Of a stretch of 64,000 nucleotides of DNA, positions 44,011 through 56,063 are shown one piece after another. Source of the stretch: Chamaea fasciata (lineage: Eukaryota; Chordata; Aves; Passeriformes; Sylviidae); the NCBI GenBank assembly GCA_029207755.1, contig JARCOQ010000002.1, positions 8,864,156 to 8,928,155 of the forward strand, written 5' to 3'. The number at the start of each line of letters is the position of its first letter. Position 1 is the stretch's first letter. The translations under genes were made by a program, and so were the position numbers. The notes below the pieces were generated by a model. That model saw only the letters and a program-made list of their open reading frames with translations, was not told the DNA's origin and did no database searches.

Positions 44011-47000
44011 CAATTTCTAATCCTGTATTTAGACATTTACTTTAGACTACATTCGGTTTTGTAATCAGACAGTTCATTCTTCCTAGCTGTTTCCCAGATT
44101 AAAAAAGTCCTAAAGGTATATCCTTCTCTGCTGTCAAATTCCTTATCTGCTTTAGTGCCTTCAATTGGATCAAAGAAATGAAAAATAAAACTGAAATCTT
44201 GCCCAATATCTATTTTTTTCACCAGTCTAGATGCCTTTCTCATAGACCAACAAAATACATTCTGTAATTGTCCTCTGTTAATACTTTACTAATGATAGAG
44301 AGGTTTACCAAAATGTAAATAAGACATGAAAGTATATTTGATCTAAAATCTGCTGAAGATCACAAATTTCCAATCACTTAAATTTTTGAGAAAGTCATAG
44401 TTTGCAAAAACATTTCCTTTGCAGTCACTGTGCACTTGGACCTAACTTGTACACATAGCAATCTCAGGAGGATTTTTCTGTATTTGAGTCATATATATTG
44501 ACGGATAAAGATGATGATAATAAACTTCACATTTGCTTTAAACAGAGATATACAGCAAATAAATGCAAAAGCTTCCCATGATAGTAAGTGCCCTAAGCAA
44601 TTAGCATACCTTGTCATATGAAACTAAAAATGAAAATGCAATATTGCAAAATATGATAAATAATTAATAGCTTTGCACTGAAAGCTAAAGGAAATTCACA
44701 TTTTTATCTGTATGTTTTATTCAAATTGCTGTTTCATTAGAAACAAATTTTCTTTTGCAAAGTTCAACCATTTCTGATGGCAACGATATTAATTTGTGTC
44801 ATATTTGAGGTGAACCTACCATATATCAGTTTTTTTAGCTAAACCACTTTTCTGGTTTTATGCTGTACCATCAAGCACTTGTGTTTGTGAAAGATAAAGA
44901 TATGTAGTTATCTCCAACCTGGCAGATCGTCCAATGCTATCAAATGTACAAAGCTTCAACACAGGCCTTCTCCTCTCACTGCAAACCACCAGTGATCCCA
45001 TCTCAATGTGCTCTCAACTGTTATTTGTCATTTGAAGCCTACACTACATGGCAAACTCATCTATAGGATGAGGTTTTACACTGCCATGAAATGGAGATCT
45101 AATATTGATAATTACACAGGCAGTTCACTATTCAAACTTTGGCTGGTCAGCAGCAGCCTGTCATCCCTAATTTCTGAGTCAGCTCCAAGCACATTAATTT
45201 TCCCTGTACATAATGGAAAATTCATCATTTTAACAGATTCTGGGACAAATTCTTGGGTTTTGTGCTTGCTTCCTGGAACCCACCATCACCCTTGCCAGCA
45301 TGTCTATTTTTTTTCACTACTTATCAATACATAGACCTGAATTAGAAAATACAGTAGGTTTGGCCACATTCACATACCAAATGGCTGTGTATGTGAGACT
45401 TTTGTCAACTTTTAATTATTTATCTTTCATTCTCCTGTCTCACAGATAAAGATTTAATTACTATGCAGACTTAGAGACTAAGGAGTGGTAAGGAGATTTG
45501 GCGTATTTTTGGTTTCTTTTTTGAGTCTGATATAGCTGGTTTCTATTGCCAGAAAACTTCCCAATCTGGTTTAATTCTATCCCTCACTCTATCTTATACA
45601 TCATGCTTACACATTTACAAAAATAAAAATATCATTAGCCATAGATACATCCTGCTAACATTTTTTGGGGAACACCCCCATATGATCACAATGAGATTCG
45701 AATATAGTAGTCAAGACTACATCATAAGCTAACTTGTGTACAGCCCTGGTGGTAGCTTTACATTTCTCCCAACACTACTTTTATTCTTTCCTTAATAAAT
45801 GACCTGTCATATCTACACTTTATAGTCTTTTTTTTTCTTAGTCAGCATGTTCTTATTCTTTCTGACCCTTGTTTTTCTTCAGTAAGGCAGATTTGAAATA
45901 GCTTTTGTCCATCTGTAGGTTTTAAAGGAATTATTTATACATATTGTAGTAATGTTGTCCATAGGTGTCAAATAGTGAGAAAAGGAAAAAAATAATCTCT
46001 TAGGAAAAATAATACAACTGAAAATAAAACAGCTGAATATGTGGTCCCCTTTAGTTTAACAGGGCAAGGAGACCTCTACTAGACAGCTGAGAAGAGAACC
46101 TGTCTAAAAGGACAATAATCCTTATATTATTTAATGCTGCAGAATTATTTTTTTTCAGAATACCAGAAGGCCAACAGGTTTCAACTTCAGTTTTGAGTGG
46201 CTACACTTGGCACAACTAACAGCCATGATTGTGCTCTGATATCCACTATAAGCCCATGAGGTCTTCTGATAGTACTTAAATGCTTCCTTTTCTCCCTTTA
46301 TAGCCTATAGGCAGCGTCCCTATAGTGGCATTACCTTCACATATACTTTTCATCCACAAAGAAGAATGAGAATTCATTCTTTATTAGTGTTATCTATAAA
46401 CTTCCTTGACTATCAGGTTAGAACAAATGCATGTTTTGTATTTTGCTAGTTCATAATAGATACTAGTTGTCATATACCCTTCTTGAGTGGAACAGTGAAA
46501 TAACAGAACTTGCATCCTCAGAAGGAAACAGTGGATAGAATTAGGGTTTTCTTTGATGCAGTGTTGCTCGTGTATAAAATACACATATGTGTTTAAAGTC
46601 CTGCTTATGGTGATGTATATGACAAAGTGTAAGAAATAGTTCATCCACTCACAGCTCTAAATGCCTTTTCCCTCATTTTCTTTGGGATTTTTCAGGCCTA
46701 CACTCCTGCAGTCTGCTCTGCTTTAGCTGTTGGGTTAGTTTTCTGGCTTTGCTTGATCAAAAGCAGAAAAAAAAAGGATTAAGAAAGTACTCCCTCTGTT
46801 CATCACCCACACAGATGCTGTTCTCCATCATGTAATATCCAACTCATCCACACGTTGCTGGAACCTGATCCTGTGAAACAGGTTGGGCTGTATCCCTCAG
46901 ACAGTGCTTAGGCTGCCATGTCACCTACTCTTGGAAGCTACTACAACTCAGCCTTAACAGAGCAGTCACCAGCTCTTTGCATTTTCCTCACTCTGAATCA

Positions 47001-50000
47001 GAAGCTGGACATTAAACAGAACAACTTCAGTGAGACTACACAAAGCTCCCCCTTTATCTCTGACTAACGTGTCATGAGAAACAGTTTTATGCCTCAGCAC
47101 TTGAGCAGAGCATAGGAGGCAGGGCAATGCAGTATTAATCATCACTCTGCAATGTTGTCACCAGACACAGGCCAAAACAAGTTTACTTTGACATAGTTCT
47201 ACAGACTGCAGTGTGTAGCACGGCCCTTATGTACGCGTGGAGAGATATTTTTATTCCTTGCCTGTTTTTTGTGAGAACTCAAAGAAAGGTGAATAAAATT
47301 CACCCTGTGTATTTGCTATCATCTTTGTATATATTTCAAGATAATTCCACTATTTATTTTATGCTGGTTAGCACATAAACTTACTCTTTGAAATGCTAAT
47401 TGTTAAGACAAAGTTTACTGAAGCTGCTGAATATTGATGCATCCTTCATTACTTTCATGTCTTTCTCTGAATGAGTCAAAACTACACAGACATTACAAAC
47501 ATGGTGCTGTGATAGGGTTCCTGACACAATCCCTCATGTGTACAGATGAATTAGATGAGATTCTCTGCCTTTGTAGGACGCCTTTTTCTCTCTCTGACTA
47601 TGAGTTGCCTCGTGTAACCTCACTAGGGTGTCACAGCAGTGAATATGGCTTGACCCTGCTTTACAGCATTTGAAGTGCTGGAAGGGAAAGGTAGACACAG
47701 CCTATTCTATTTGCCCATGGCAGAGTTGATGGATGATGTTGGCCTTCTTATTTGAACTTTTATATATCCTTGAGAACTTCCAAGGACCACAAAGGCCAGA
47801 TATAACAAAGAATTTTGTCAGAATAAAGTTAACATAAGCATCTCTATTTTGCTTCCTAGATATTTTCTGCTATTCTCAAAGAGTAAAGATCATGTCAATA
47901 GCTCTATGCCACAATCAAAATTCCACTGTGTTTCCAGGAATGCCATGTCTATTAAGTTGTAAAGTAGACAGCTGAGGAGAGCTCCAGTCAATATTTTGCA
48001 GACAACTGTCATCTGAGGAAAATCTTTATAATTACAACACTTTTTATTTTTTTTTCCTTTGGAGCCATTTTGTTTGCAAAAGGGGACCAGCTTGGAATTT
48101 TGTAACCTGTAATTTGAAGACAGGCAGTCCAATGTTGTAAGGTCATACTGCTCCATCAACATTTCACCTCTGTCTGTGAAGGTATTTAAAACATTCTGAT
48201 ACAAGAGTATTATTCACTTCTTTCTTCCCTCCCCACCCCCTCCATTTGCAAATAAAAGCTATAAAGAGGTTGTTTCTAATTGGCTTCAATTCCACAGGGG
48301 TCAGGACATCCTTGTAATAAAGCATTGCATGATTTATGAATGAAGGTAACTAATGCTCAAACTATCAGTAGGGATAATTCTTTCTTAAGCAACTTATTTC
48401 CTTCTGCTGTGTCTAACATTATCTGCCTTGTATAAAAAACAGTCCCCAATACTTTACAGAAAATTTGCATTTAAAGCCTAAACCTAGCTTTAATTCAACA
48501 AGTCATGCCTACAAGAATTATATGTAAGTTATAAGTGGTTAGGATTTTGGTGGGGTTTTTTTGTTTTATCATCACCACTTAAAAAGTCTGCTTTTGATCT
48601 AGAGATCACAAGTCAGTCATTTTTTTTATTTATTTTTAAATAACATTTTTGGTTGTGAAATTACCTAAATGAGAAATGGGTGAACACTCATGTAAACACT
48701 TAATATAGCATTTCAGCCATAAATTCTCAAATTCATATAATTTCTTAATTTCAGCTATCTAATCTCTTTGTTTGAAACCTGGGTATCACTGCTTCATCCA
48801 AGGGTAGGCATAAACCAGGATCCAGTGAGCTTAAGGTACTTCCAGTTGGATAAATAACTTCCACTGTGTATACTGCCAGCCAAATACTTCCATTACCATT
48901 TACAAATAGGAAAGAAAAACTGGCACAGAAAACCCAAGTGCAGCCAAGAATTTATAAGTAGAATGGTATTAATAGTAGAAATGACCCAAAAACGTTAAGT
49001 TATTTTTTGAACTAATTTAAAATAATGGTATGGACACAGAGAAAAATGTGTACTGGCTCAATAGTAACTGGTCAGGTTGAAGATAAAATGGAAAACAAGT
49101 TTATATTACTTTAAATGGTCTTTGTGTCAACAAAATTGTCTTTACATGCATCCAAAGCAAAATATTTTATAGAGATTATCTGTAGAGATTTGATTTTCTT
49201 CTTGTTAATGTGTTTTTATGTATAGAGAGGTCTGAAGCAAAGCAAAGCTAACAGAGATCAACAAAAAACTCTGCTTTAAAGGTACATACGTGACATGTGC
49301 ATATATGTGTGTGTAAACATACATATGACTTTTACAGTAATTATTCTCTTGATACTCTTTTAAAAAAAAGGCAGTGCAAACAGAACCAAAGTAGACTCTA
49401 AAAATATAACTACTACCACAGAAAATAATACTTTAGGATTATCTTATATCCTATATTTTCCTATATTATCATGACTCTATCATGAACCAAATAATATCTC
49501 TAAAATATACTATAAAATATACTATAAAATAATGTATTTTCTGTATATGTTAAACCACAATAGCCCCAGATTTTCCTAATAAAAACTTAACTATAATTAA
49601 ACACACGGAGCTTGTTTTTCAGATGTTTTGCAAAACAGATGTACCTGTTGTATTGCATGACTACTTTAAAAATCTTCAAATGCAATAGTGAATCAGAATG
49701 TACCATGTCCAATAAAACACTATAATTATAATATAACTCTAGTGGAGACACAGGATAAAAGAAGCACACCATGTAGTCTATTTTATGTCATTTCAATTTT
49801 ACTGTTACCTCAAAAACTTACAATTTCTTATTGCCAGTGCACCTAACAAAGAAATCAAAAATAATCATAAGTTAACCCTAAACCATCTAATAAGCCTTAA
49901 TAAAGTATAATAAATCAAATAACGGGGGACTGTGGTCAAAAGATTAGTTTCCTGTAGGAAGACAAACACACAAAGAACGTATGTATGTCTTCACAGGGAA

Positions 50001-50966
50001 TGGCCAACCAGGCCCTAAGTTAAATTGCTGTCTCATATACAAAATGGCTGCATAGACAGAGCTCTCTTCAGTGACACACATCAAATGTATCTTACTATTC
50101 TGTCAGGAACTTATTATTAGTGTATTTTTGAAATACATTGTGCTGACAATGATCCTTAAAAGTTTCCATGAACTGCCATATTTCTTTACAACAGAAAAAG
50201 CATAAGCTGCCAATCATCAGCATACAAATGGCTGAGAACAACATTACTGTGTGCTGGAAGTAAAAATAACAAGGAAGTACATAAGGTGAGAAGAAAAGCA
50301 GTGGACAATGGCAGACACAGAAGGTCAGAGATACGAATGTTCTGTGGGATGACACAAGTACCAAGTGACATTTCAGTGTCTCTATGAGCCTCAAAGAGAG
50401 AAAAAGAAGTGATCGGGCTTTGTCATGTCCAAGGTGATCTTTACCAAAATCTAGAGTAGTTAGATCTCACAGTCAGTTGTAAGATTATTCTCTTCGAAGG
50501 GGATGTGTAGGTTTCTATTTTAACATACCTACAGGGTAAGATCCATAAGCCTGTTTCAGAGAGGTAAAGATAAAATTCTAGTTAATTTCACTTTTAAAAG
50601 TCATGGATTTTACAATTCCCTGCAAAAACACATGTTCTGTACTCCACTGTCATTAAGACAACTCCAGTGTTGATTTCCTTGCAAGCTATGTACACTTTGA
50701 TCCCCAAAAACAGAGGACAGCATGCCTGAAAGCTGGAATTCCCGAGGCCTTCTGCTTCCTGTCAGCCCTTTGGGATGCCAGCTGGCAGCCAGGCAGTGCT
50801 AATGCAAGATGCCCAGCTTCCTTGTGGAAATTTACCCAAAGCAATGTGTTCCTGCAGAACCTGGGGGCTGACAACTCCTCACTGTTCAAGCAGAGAGGTT
50901 TGGGGACTGCTTGGCAAGCAAAGGATAAATCTGAGCAGCTTCTACAATATGACTTGTCAGTTTATT
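44011..50966. other. AT-rich unique non-coding DNA
   Basis: No gene, RNA gene or repeat family recognised. The only structure I noticed is a 12-bp unit (taaaatatacta) repeated about 2.8 times at 49501-49533. Frames at 45008-45334, 47434-47673, 47890-48204 (minus) and 50095-50394 (minus) have unrecognised translations. Confidence 0.6.
49501..49533. repeat. 12-bp AT-rich tandem repeat
   Basis: Two full units of taaaatatacta and a partial third, with no mismatches between the complete units. Confidence 0.85.
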
Positions 50967-51000
50967 AAAAAAAAAAAAAAGGAAAAAAAGAAAAAAAAAA
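50967..51000. repeat. A-rich tract (A14 GG A7 G A10)
   Basis: A purine-only tract directly after 'gtttatta', at the right end of a modestly GC-richer unique block (about 50640-50960). It may be a decayed poly(A) tail but lacks a standard AATAAA at the right distance. Confidence 0.85.
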
Positions 51001-53010
51001 TATGCATCTGGTTGTGACAGTAGAGGATTAGCTGCATCTAGGTACATCTCCTGGCCTTACTTTGCAGTTTGGCCCTCACAGCTCATCCTCTACAGCAGCT
51101 GAAACCTACTTGAACCTTGCTCCTGACACAGCACACGAGAAATCACATGCCTGTGACACATTCCGAGACACCCAGCCTTGGAGGGGCACACAAGAAATGG
51201 AAATGAGCACGTGAGAAACTCAAACTGCAATTTGTGTGAGACAGTCCAGAGCTGTAACGCAAAGACTGAAACATTTGGCTACTCAAACAATTTCATCTCA
51301 GCGAGGGCAAAATGACTGATGAAAATTCTAGCTCCATTTCAGGCAGTTTCTGTCTGGAATGTGAAAGAAGCAGTCCCTCACATTTTAGGGACCATCCCTC
51401 TCACAGTTTAGGAATCTGAAGTTAAGGAAGTAGCCATATCTAGACTACTCCCTTTATCACCCATTTCTACTGATTAAGGTAGAGAATACCATACTAATTA
51501 AAAAAAAAAAATCTATACTTCAATTCCTGGCAAAGGGTAACATGCAACAAAAATGGGCCCTGTTAGGATTGGGGTACCACTGAGTACCTTTCAATCACCT
51601 GGAGATTTAACATCAGATTAAACAGAGTCAGAATTTTGCGCTGCATTTACTGAGTCATATTTCTTTCTTTACCAGCATATTTTTCAGTATTGCTTGTGTT
51701 TAACCATGTTTAAAAAACAACAACAACAATAACACAAAACACTACCAACAACAAAAAACCTAAACCACAAAACAACTCCAATATCTCCCCTCCCCCAAGC
51801 CCAGTAAATTTACCTGGTGATAGATATTTGGAGAATAATTCTGCAAATTGAGCATGTAGGAGAATTCCATAAAGTACAAAGTACTGATTCAAGTCCCACC
51901 TCACATATGCGGGTAGCTGAACATAGCTTGAGTATGCAGTGATCCAGGCATGAAATAAATATTCTTATGCACAAAATGTATTTGAATCTCACACTGAATC
52001 TTAAGCATATTGAATTTGAATATCCAATTAATTATGAATTATTGATTTAATCCAGGTTTTGCTGTCTCTGCTTCATAAATATCAATAGCAATTCAACCCA
52101 ACAATATCTTTGTTCCCCAGATTATCAAATTTGAAGGTATTTACCACCACAACAACATTTCTACAATGGTGTAAACATGCAGAAGTACAACGAAGCATCA
52201 AACTAAACTGTAAGTATAATTCTATAATAAAATAGTACATATGTGAAGAGGATTGACTTGGCTTCTATGTGAAACATTTCTCAACTTTAAAACTTCTTAT
52301 ACATATTAATGTAGAGTGGAGGTTTTTTTCTTTTTTTGCATTGAATTGTAAAGCAGTTTATAATGAGAAAATGACTCAGTTATCCCCACTTGTGCTACAT
52401 TATCTGCTGTGGGATGGAGAAGGAGTTGATAATGAAAATATATATATATATATATAAAACGTGGAGGATTTGATGTGGGATTTAGACAGAACACAGGCTT
52501 AGTGCTGATCACCTGCCTAAGGCAGATTTTCACCCATAGCACAGAAGGCAGCATTAAGTATGTGAAAGGAGCAATTCCTTTGAATTATTGATGGATTCTT
52601 TGAGTTTTTGTTATTGGTTCTATCTATTGGCAGGTAGGAAGATCCTAAATTTTTCTTCCCTCACTATGGATGACTTGAGACAGATGCTTTGAAAAGATGC
52701 ATTAATTTATCTTCAGATAGAAACTGTGAAGCCAGGCAGCTGAAACAGGCAAAGGGTTCCTCAGAAAGCTTTTTTTACATTTTCATCCCCTCCACACTGA
52801 GACTTCTCAAGAAGAGCACTTAAACAATTATTTTAGTCACACCAAGCCACTTAAAGGAAAAAAAAAGAGAGAGATAATTATAAAATACTTAATTTGATGT
52901 GAAACAATTGTTTCACAAATGGAATTTTGATTCAAGTTATGGCTAAATAACACATTCTTAGACCTCAAAATTACTTGAAAATTTGTGGGTTATTTTTAGT
53001 TTTCTTCAAG
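51001..53010. other. AT-rich unique non-coding DNA
   Basis: No gene seen. It contains (TA)9 at 52439-52456 and short purine-rich runs. A frame with an acceptor-like start near 52120 closes after fewer than 20 codons. Confidence 0.6.
52439..52456. repeat. (TA)9 microsatellite
   Basis: A perfect alternating run with no interruption. Confidence 0.9.
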
Positions 53011-53147
53011 AATAAAACATTTTGGTTTTAAAAAAAAAAACAAAAACAAAAACAAAAACAACCAAACAAAAACCCAAAACCCAACAACAACAAGCAAACA
53101 AACAACAACCAAAAAGCCCCCAAAAAAACAAAACAAAACAAAAAACC
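53011..53147 (+). repeat. AATAAA plus A/C-rich tail, likely retroposed 3' end
   Basis: AATAAA at 53011-53016 is followed 13 bases later by a pure A11 run that grades into AAAAAC, AACCC and CAACAA patterns up to 53147. Signal, spacing and tail fit the 3' end of a reverse-transcribed mRNA inserted on the plus strand with a tail that has since mutated. The sequence upstream (about 52850-53010) is not recognised, and no flanking duplication was found. Confidence 0.5.
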
Positions 53148-55785
53148 CTGTCATAGAAAATGGGAAGATAAAATTACTACCCAATTGATCCAAAGTAATT
53201 TTCCAGACTCTCTGCTGTTGTTCAACCATTACAGAAACAAGCACACCAGAGCACACAAAGGCAACAAGTTGTGTAAGGAGCAGATATAAGTATTAAAAAC
53301 CTAAAGAAAGAAACCTTATTAAAAACACAGGACCTGCAAAGGAACCCTACTTTAACTGCAGTGCACACAGATCTTATGTCAGATACTTTGTGCATAATGT
53401 ACTCCAGGACTTAAAAAGGAAGAGGTGTTGGGCTCCAAGGCTCAAAAGGAACAGCAGAACCACGATGATCAATATTTCTCTGCAGGAGCTCCAGCAGTGC
53501 TAAGGTTGCCTCAAGAAATCCTGGTAATATCTCTGAGTCTTTAAACAGCGTCCCTCAAGCACTGGTATTTTGGGAAGCCTTGTGCAAACTCACAGAAGAT
53601 TTTCTGCAAGTTTCTGTGTTCCCTTGTTGATGCACATGATTTCTTTATATGTTGTAATGTCAGGTGAAAATAATTTAGGAGCTCTGTTTTCTTTATTCTG
53701 GCTCTAGCTTTCAAAAATGGTCAGCCACACACTTCACCAAGGCCCCAAGAAGGTGCAAACATTCACAGAGAATGAATCACAGAATAGGCAGAATCACCAC
53801 TGATTAAGGGCCAAGTCTTTGCCAACTGTAACTATTCTGCCTTTGTGAAAATGATCAGACCTTTTTATCACTGTTTCCCAATGCATTGGGAAATGTTGCT
53901 ACATAGAAAGGTTTGAACAAGAATTTGTGGACAAGTTCTTGGACAGTGCTGAGCAAAAGTTTCATTGCTGCTGTGCTATCATGAATTAGGGTGCCATTCA
54001 TCAACTTTGCTAGCCCATCAAATTTGACTGAAGTATCCAGACTCTCCAGTAGCTGATATTACATAAGGCTCTGGTTAGGTCTCTATTCTCTTAGAACAGG
54101 TGTCCCTTTGCAACAAGGAGATTCTTGTATTTTAGTTCCCCATGTCTTCCAGTGGCAATTACCAAGTTTGTTGAATTTTTCTAAATCACCTACAGCAGAG
54201 TTGGAATGATTAAGCTGGAAAAAAATAGGTGCTTTCTATGTCTTACAAATCACAATACTTGGGTGCATACTAAAGCCTTTTGCATTCTTCATACTTTATT
54301 TTCGGCTGGCCATGGATGACTGATGGCAGGGCAATGCAGCAGGCAGTTTCAAGAGTTTTTTTCCTGCATTTTCTCTGAGGTGTGAATAGTGGTTCTTTGG
54401 ATTCTGATTTGAAACTGATCAGATAACAAGAACCCGTGAAGAGTTTGTACTGCTGTTTGTTTCTACTCTTGCAGCCCCAGTTCTTCCAGGAGCTCATACA
54501 ATTGATTTAGTCAACAGCTTACAAATAAAGTGAATGTGCACAGCAAAATGCAGACTTGTTACTTGTGGCAAACTTGTTGGATACACTTGAATGTTCCCTT
54601 TAGCTCTCAGATTTTTTATTATTATCTCAGTTTATTTTAAAGCAGCATCACTTAGAATAAGAGCCAAAGCACATGAACTGCTGTTTCAGAAATTACAGAT
54701 GGGGTGGAGGCTACCAGAAGGGTGTGGAAGTCATCAGTCTCAGCACAGTGCTACTATTACATTCTACTCCAGAGTAATTGACCTTTATTTTCTTTTAAGA
54801 AATACATGTTGTAATCAATTCCTTTTCAAAGAGCTTTTCTGAGGTCTATCCATGTGTCATTATAGTTTAATGACATATGAAAAGTACAGGAGATACTCAA
54901 GCACAACATCCAAAGTTGAAAATTTAGCCTTGAAAAGTAAATATATATTTGCTTTTGGTTTAGAATTAGTGTTTCATTCAGCCTTCAGCTCCACACATCT
55001 CTTTAATTATTAAATTAAAGGCTAAACTTTAAAATAACTGTCTGCCTCTAAGTGGTTTGCTGTCTTTTCTCATTCCAGAAAGGCACAAATAACCATTTTG
55101 AAAACTTCAGTTCCAGCTGAGTTCTCAGCCCAATAGAACTTTCTTACACTTCACATTATGATGACAAATCCTTTTCTTGCTTGAGGTGATTGGAACATCC
55201 CATGGTAAATGCCCAAGAGCATCCCTGAGTGATAAGATTTACAGAGATACTAGTTCTGCAAAATTTCACATCAATACACCGAACAAATTACCTCTTGAGC
55301 TGGGCTAAAGAGATATAATAGTGTTTAAATATATATTATTCCCAGAGGAAAAGGAATTTTGATACAGCAATGGGCTTGAGGGGGAAAGCCGCTGGGGCTG
55401 GAGGCCTGCTGTGCAGAGTTATAGGAGTGATTCAGATATTGAGGACCCACATCTTAAATGCCTTCAGGAAAACAAGACAAGTACTCTTCTTTACTCCTCA
55501 GCTTGTGTTACTTCTTAAGTGTTCCCATAATGTCAACTCAGCGGGCCTGATGAGGAATATTTCAAGAATTTTTTTCTATGTTAGGAGAAAAATTTTCAAT
55601 ATTTTTTTCATTGTGCTTTTCAGAAGGAGGCCTTCTGAAGGAGAGGTTCTAGAGTCAAAATACTGATGATTTTGGAATTGGAACACATTGTCCATTTGAT
55701 TTGGAACCGATGCAAAACCTAGATCTTCTGCAAAATGTGCAGGAGGGTATTCCTGAATCAATAGATGTTCTTGATTATCAACTGC
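53148..55785. other. AT-rich unique non-coding DNA
   Basis: No gene supported. Near 53770-53800 there is a short 'gaatcacagaatagg' stretch resembling the reverse complement of a CR1 3' tail, but no CR1 body follows. The open frame at 55370-55666 has an unrecognised basic translation. Confidence 0.6.
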
Positions 55786-55812
55786 TTTTTTTTTTTTTTT
55801 TTTTTTTTTTTT
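55786..55812. repeat. poly(T) tract, T27
   Basis: A pure T run. On the minus strand it would be a tail, but no AATAAA precedes it there at the usual distance. Confidence 0.95.
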
Positions 55813-56010
55813 AACTGTTCTTCCTTCCCATACACTCCTAGTGATACTTATTTCCAAAGCAGAAGAATTATTTTTGAAAATTACAAACTTTCTAACCAGT
55901 ACTCATCTCCATCCAATGTCTCATGCCCCTGTGCTGGTGAAATATTCTCCTTATAAATTCTGACTATGGTAGCCTAAGTGAATTGAAACTTGGAGCAGTG
56001 CTTCCCTAGT

Positions 56011-56063
56011 GGTTTTTTGGTTTTGTTTTTGTTTGTTTGTTTGGTTGGTTTTTGTTTTTTTTT
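56011..56063. repeat. T/G-rich low-complexity tract
   Basis: GGTTTTTTGG, GTTTGTTTG and T-run patterns; the complement of the A/C-rich tracts elsewhere in the window. On the minus strand it reads as a decayed poly(A)-like tract. Confidence 0.9.

Noticed and set aside
53760..53800. 'gaatcacagaatagg' like a CR1 tail
   Set aside because: No CR1 body follows on either side, so it is too short to call.
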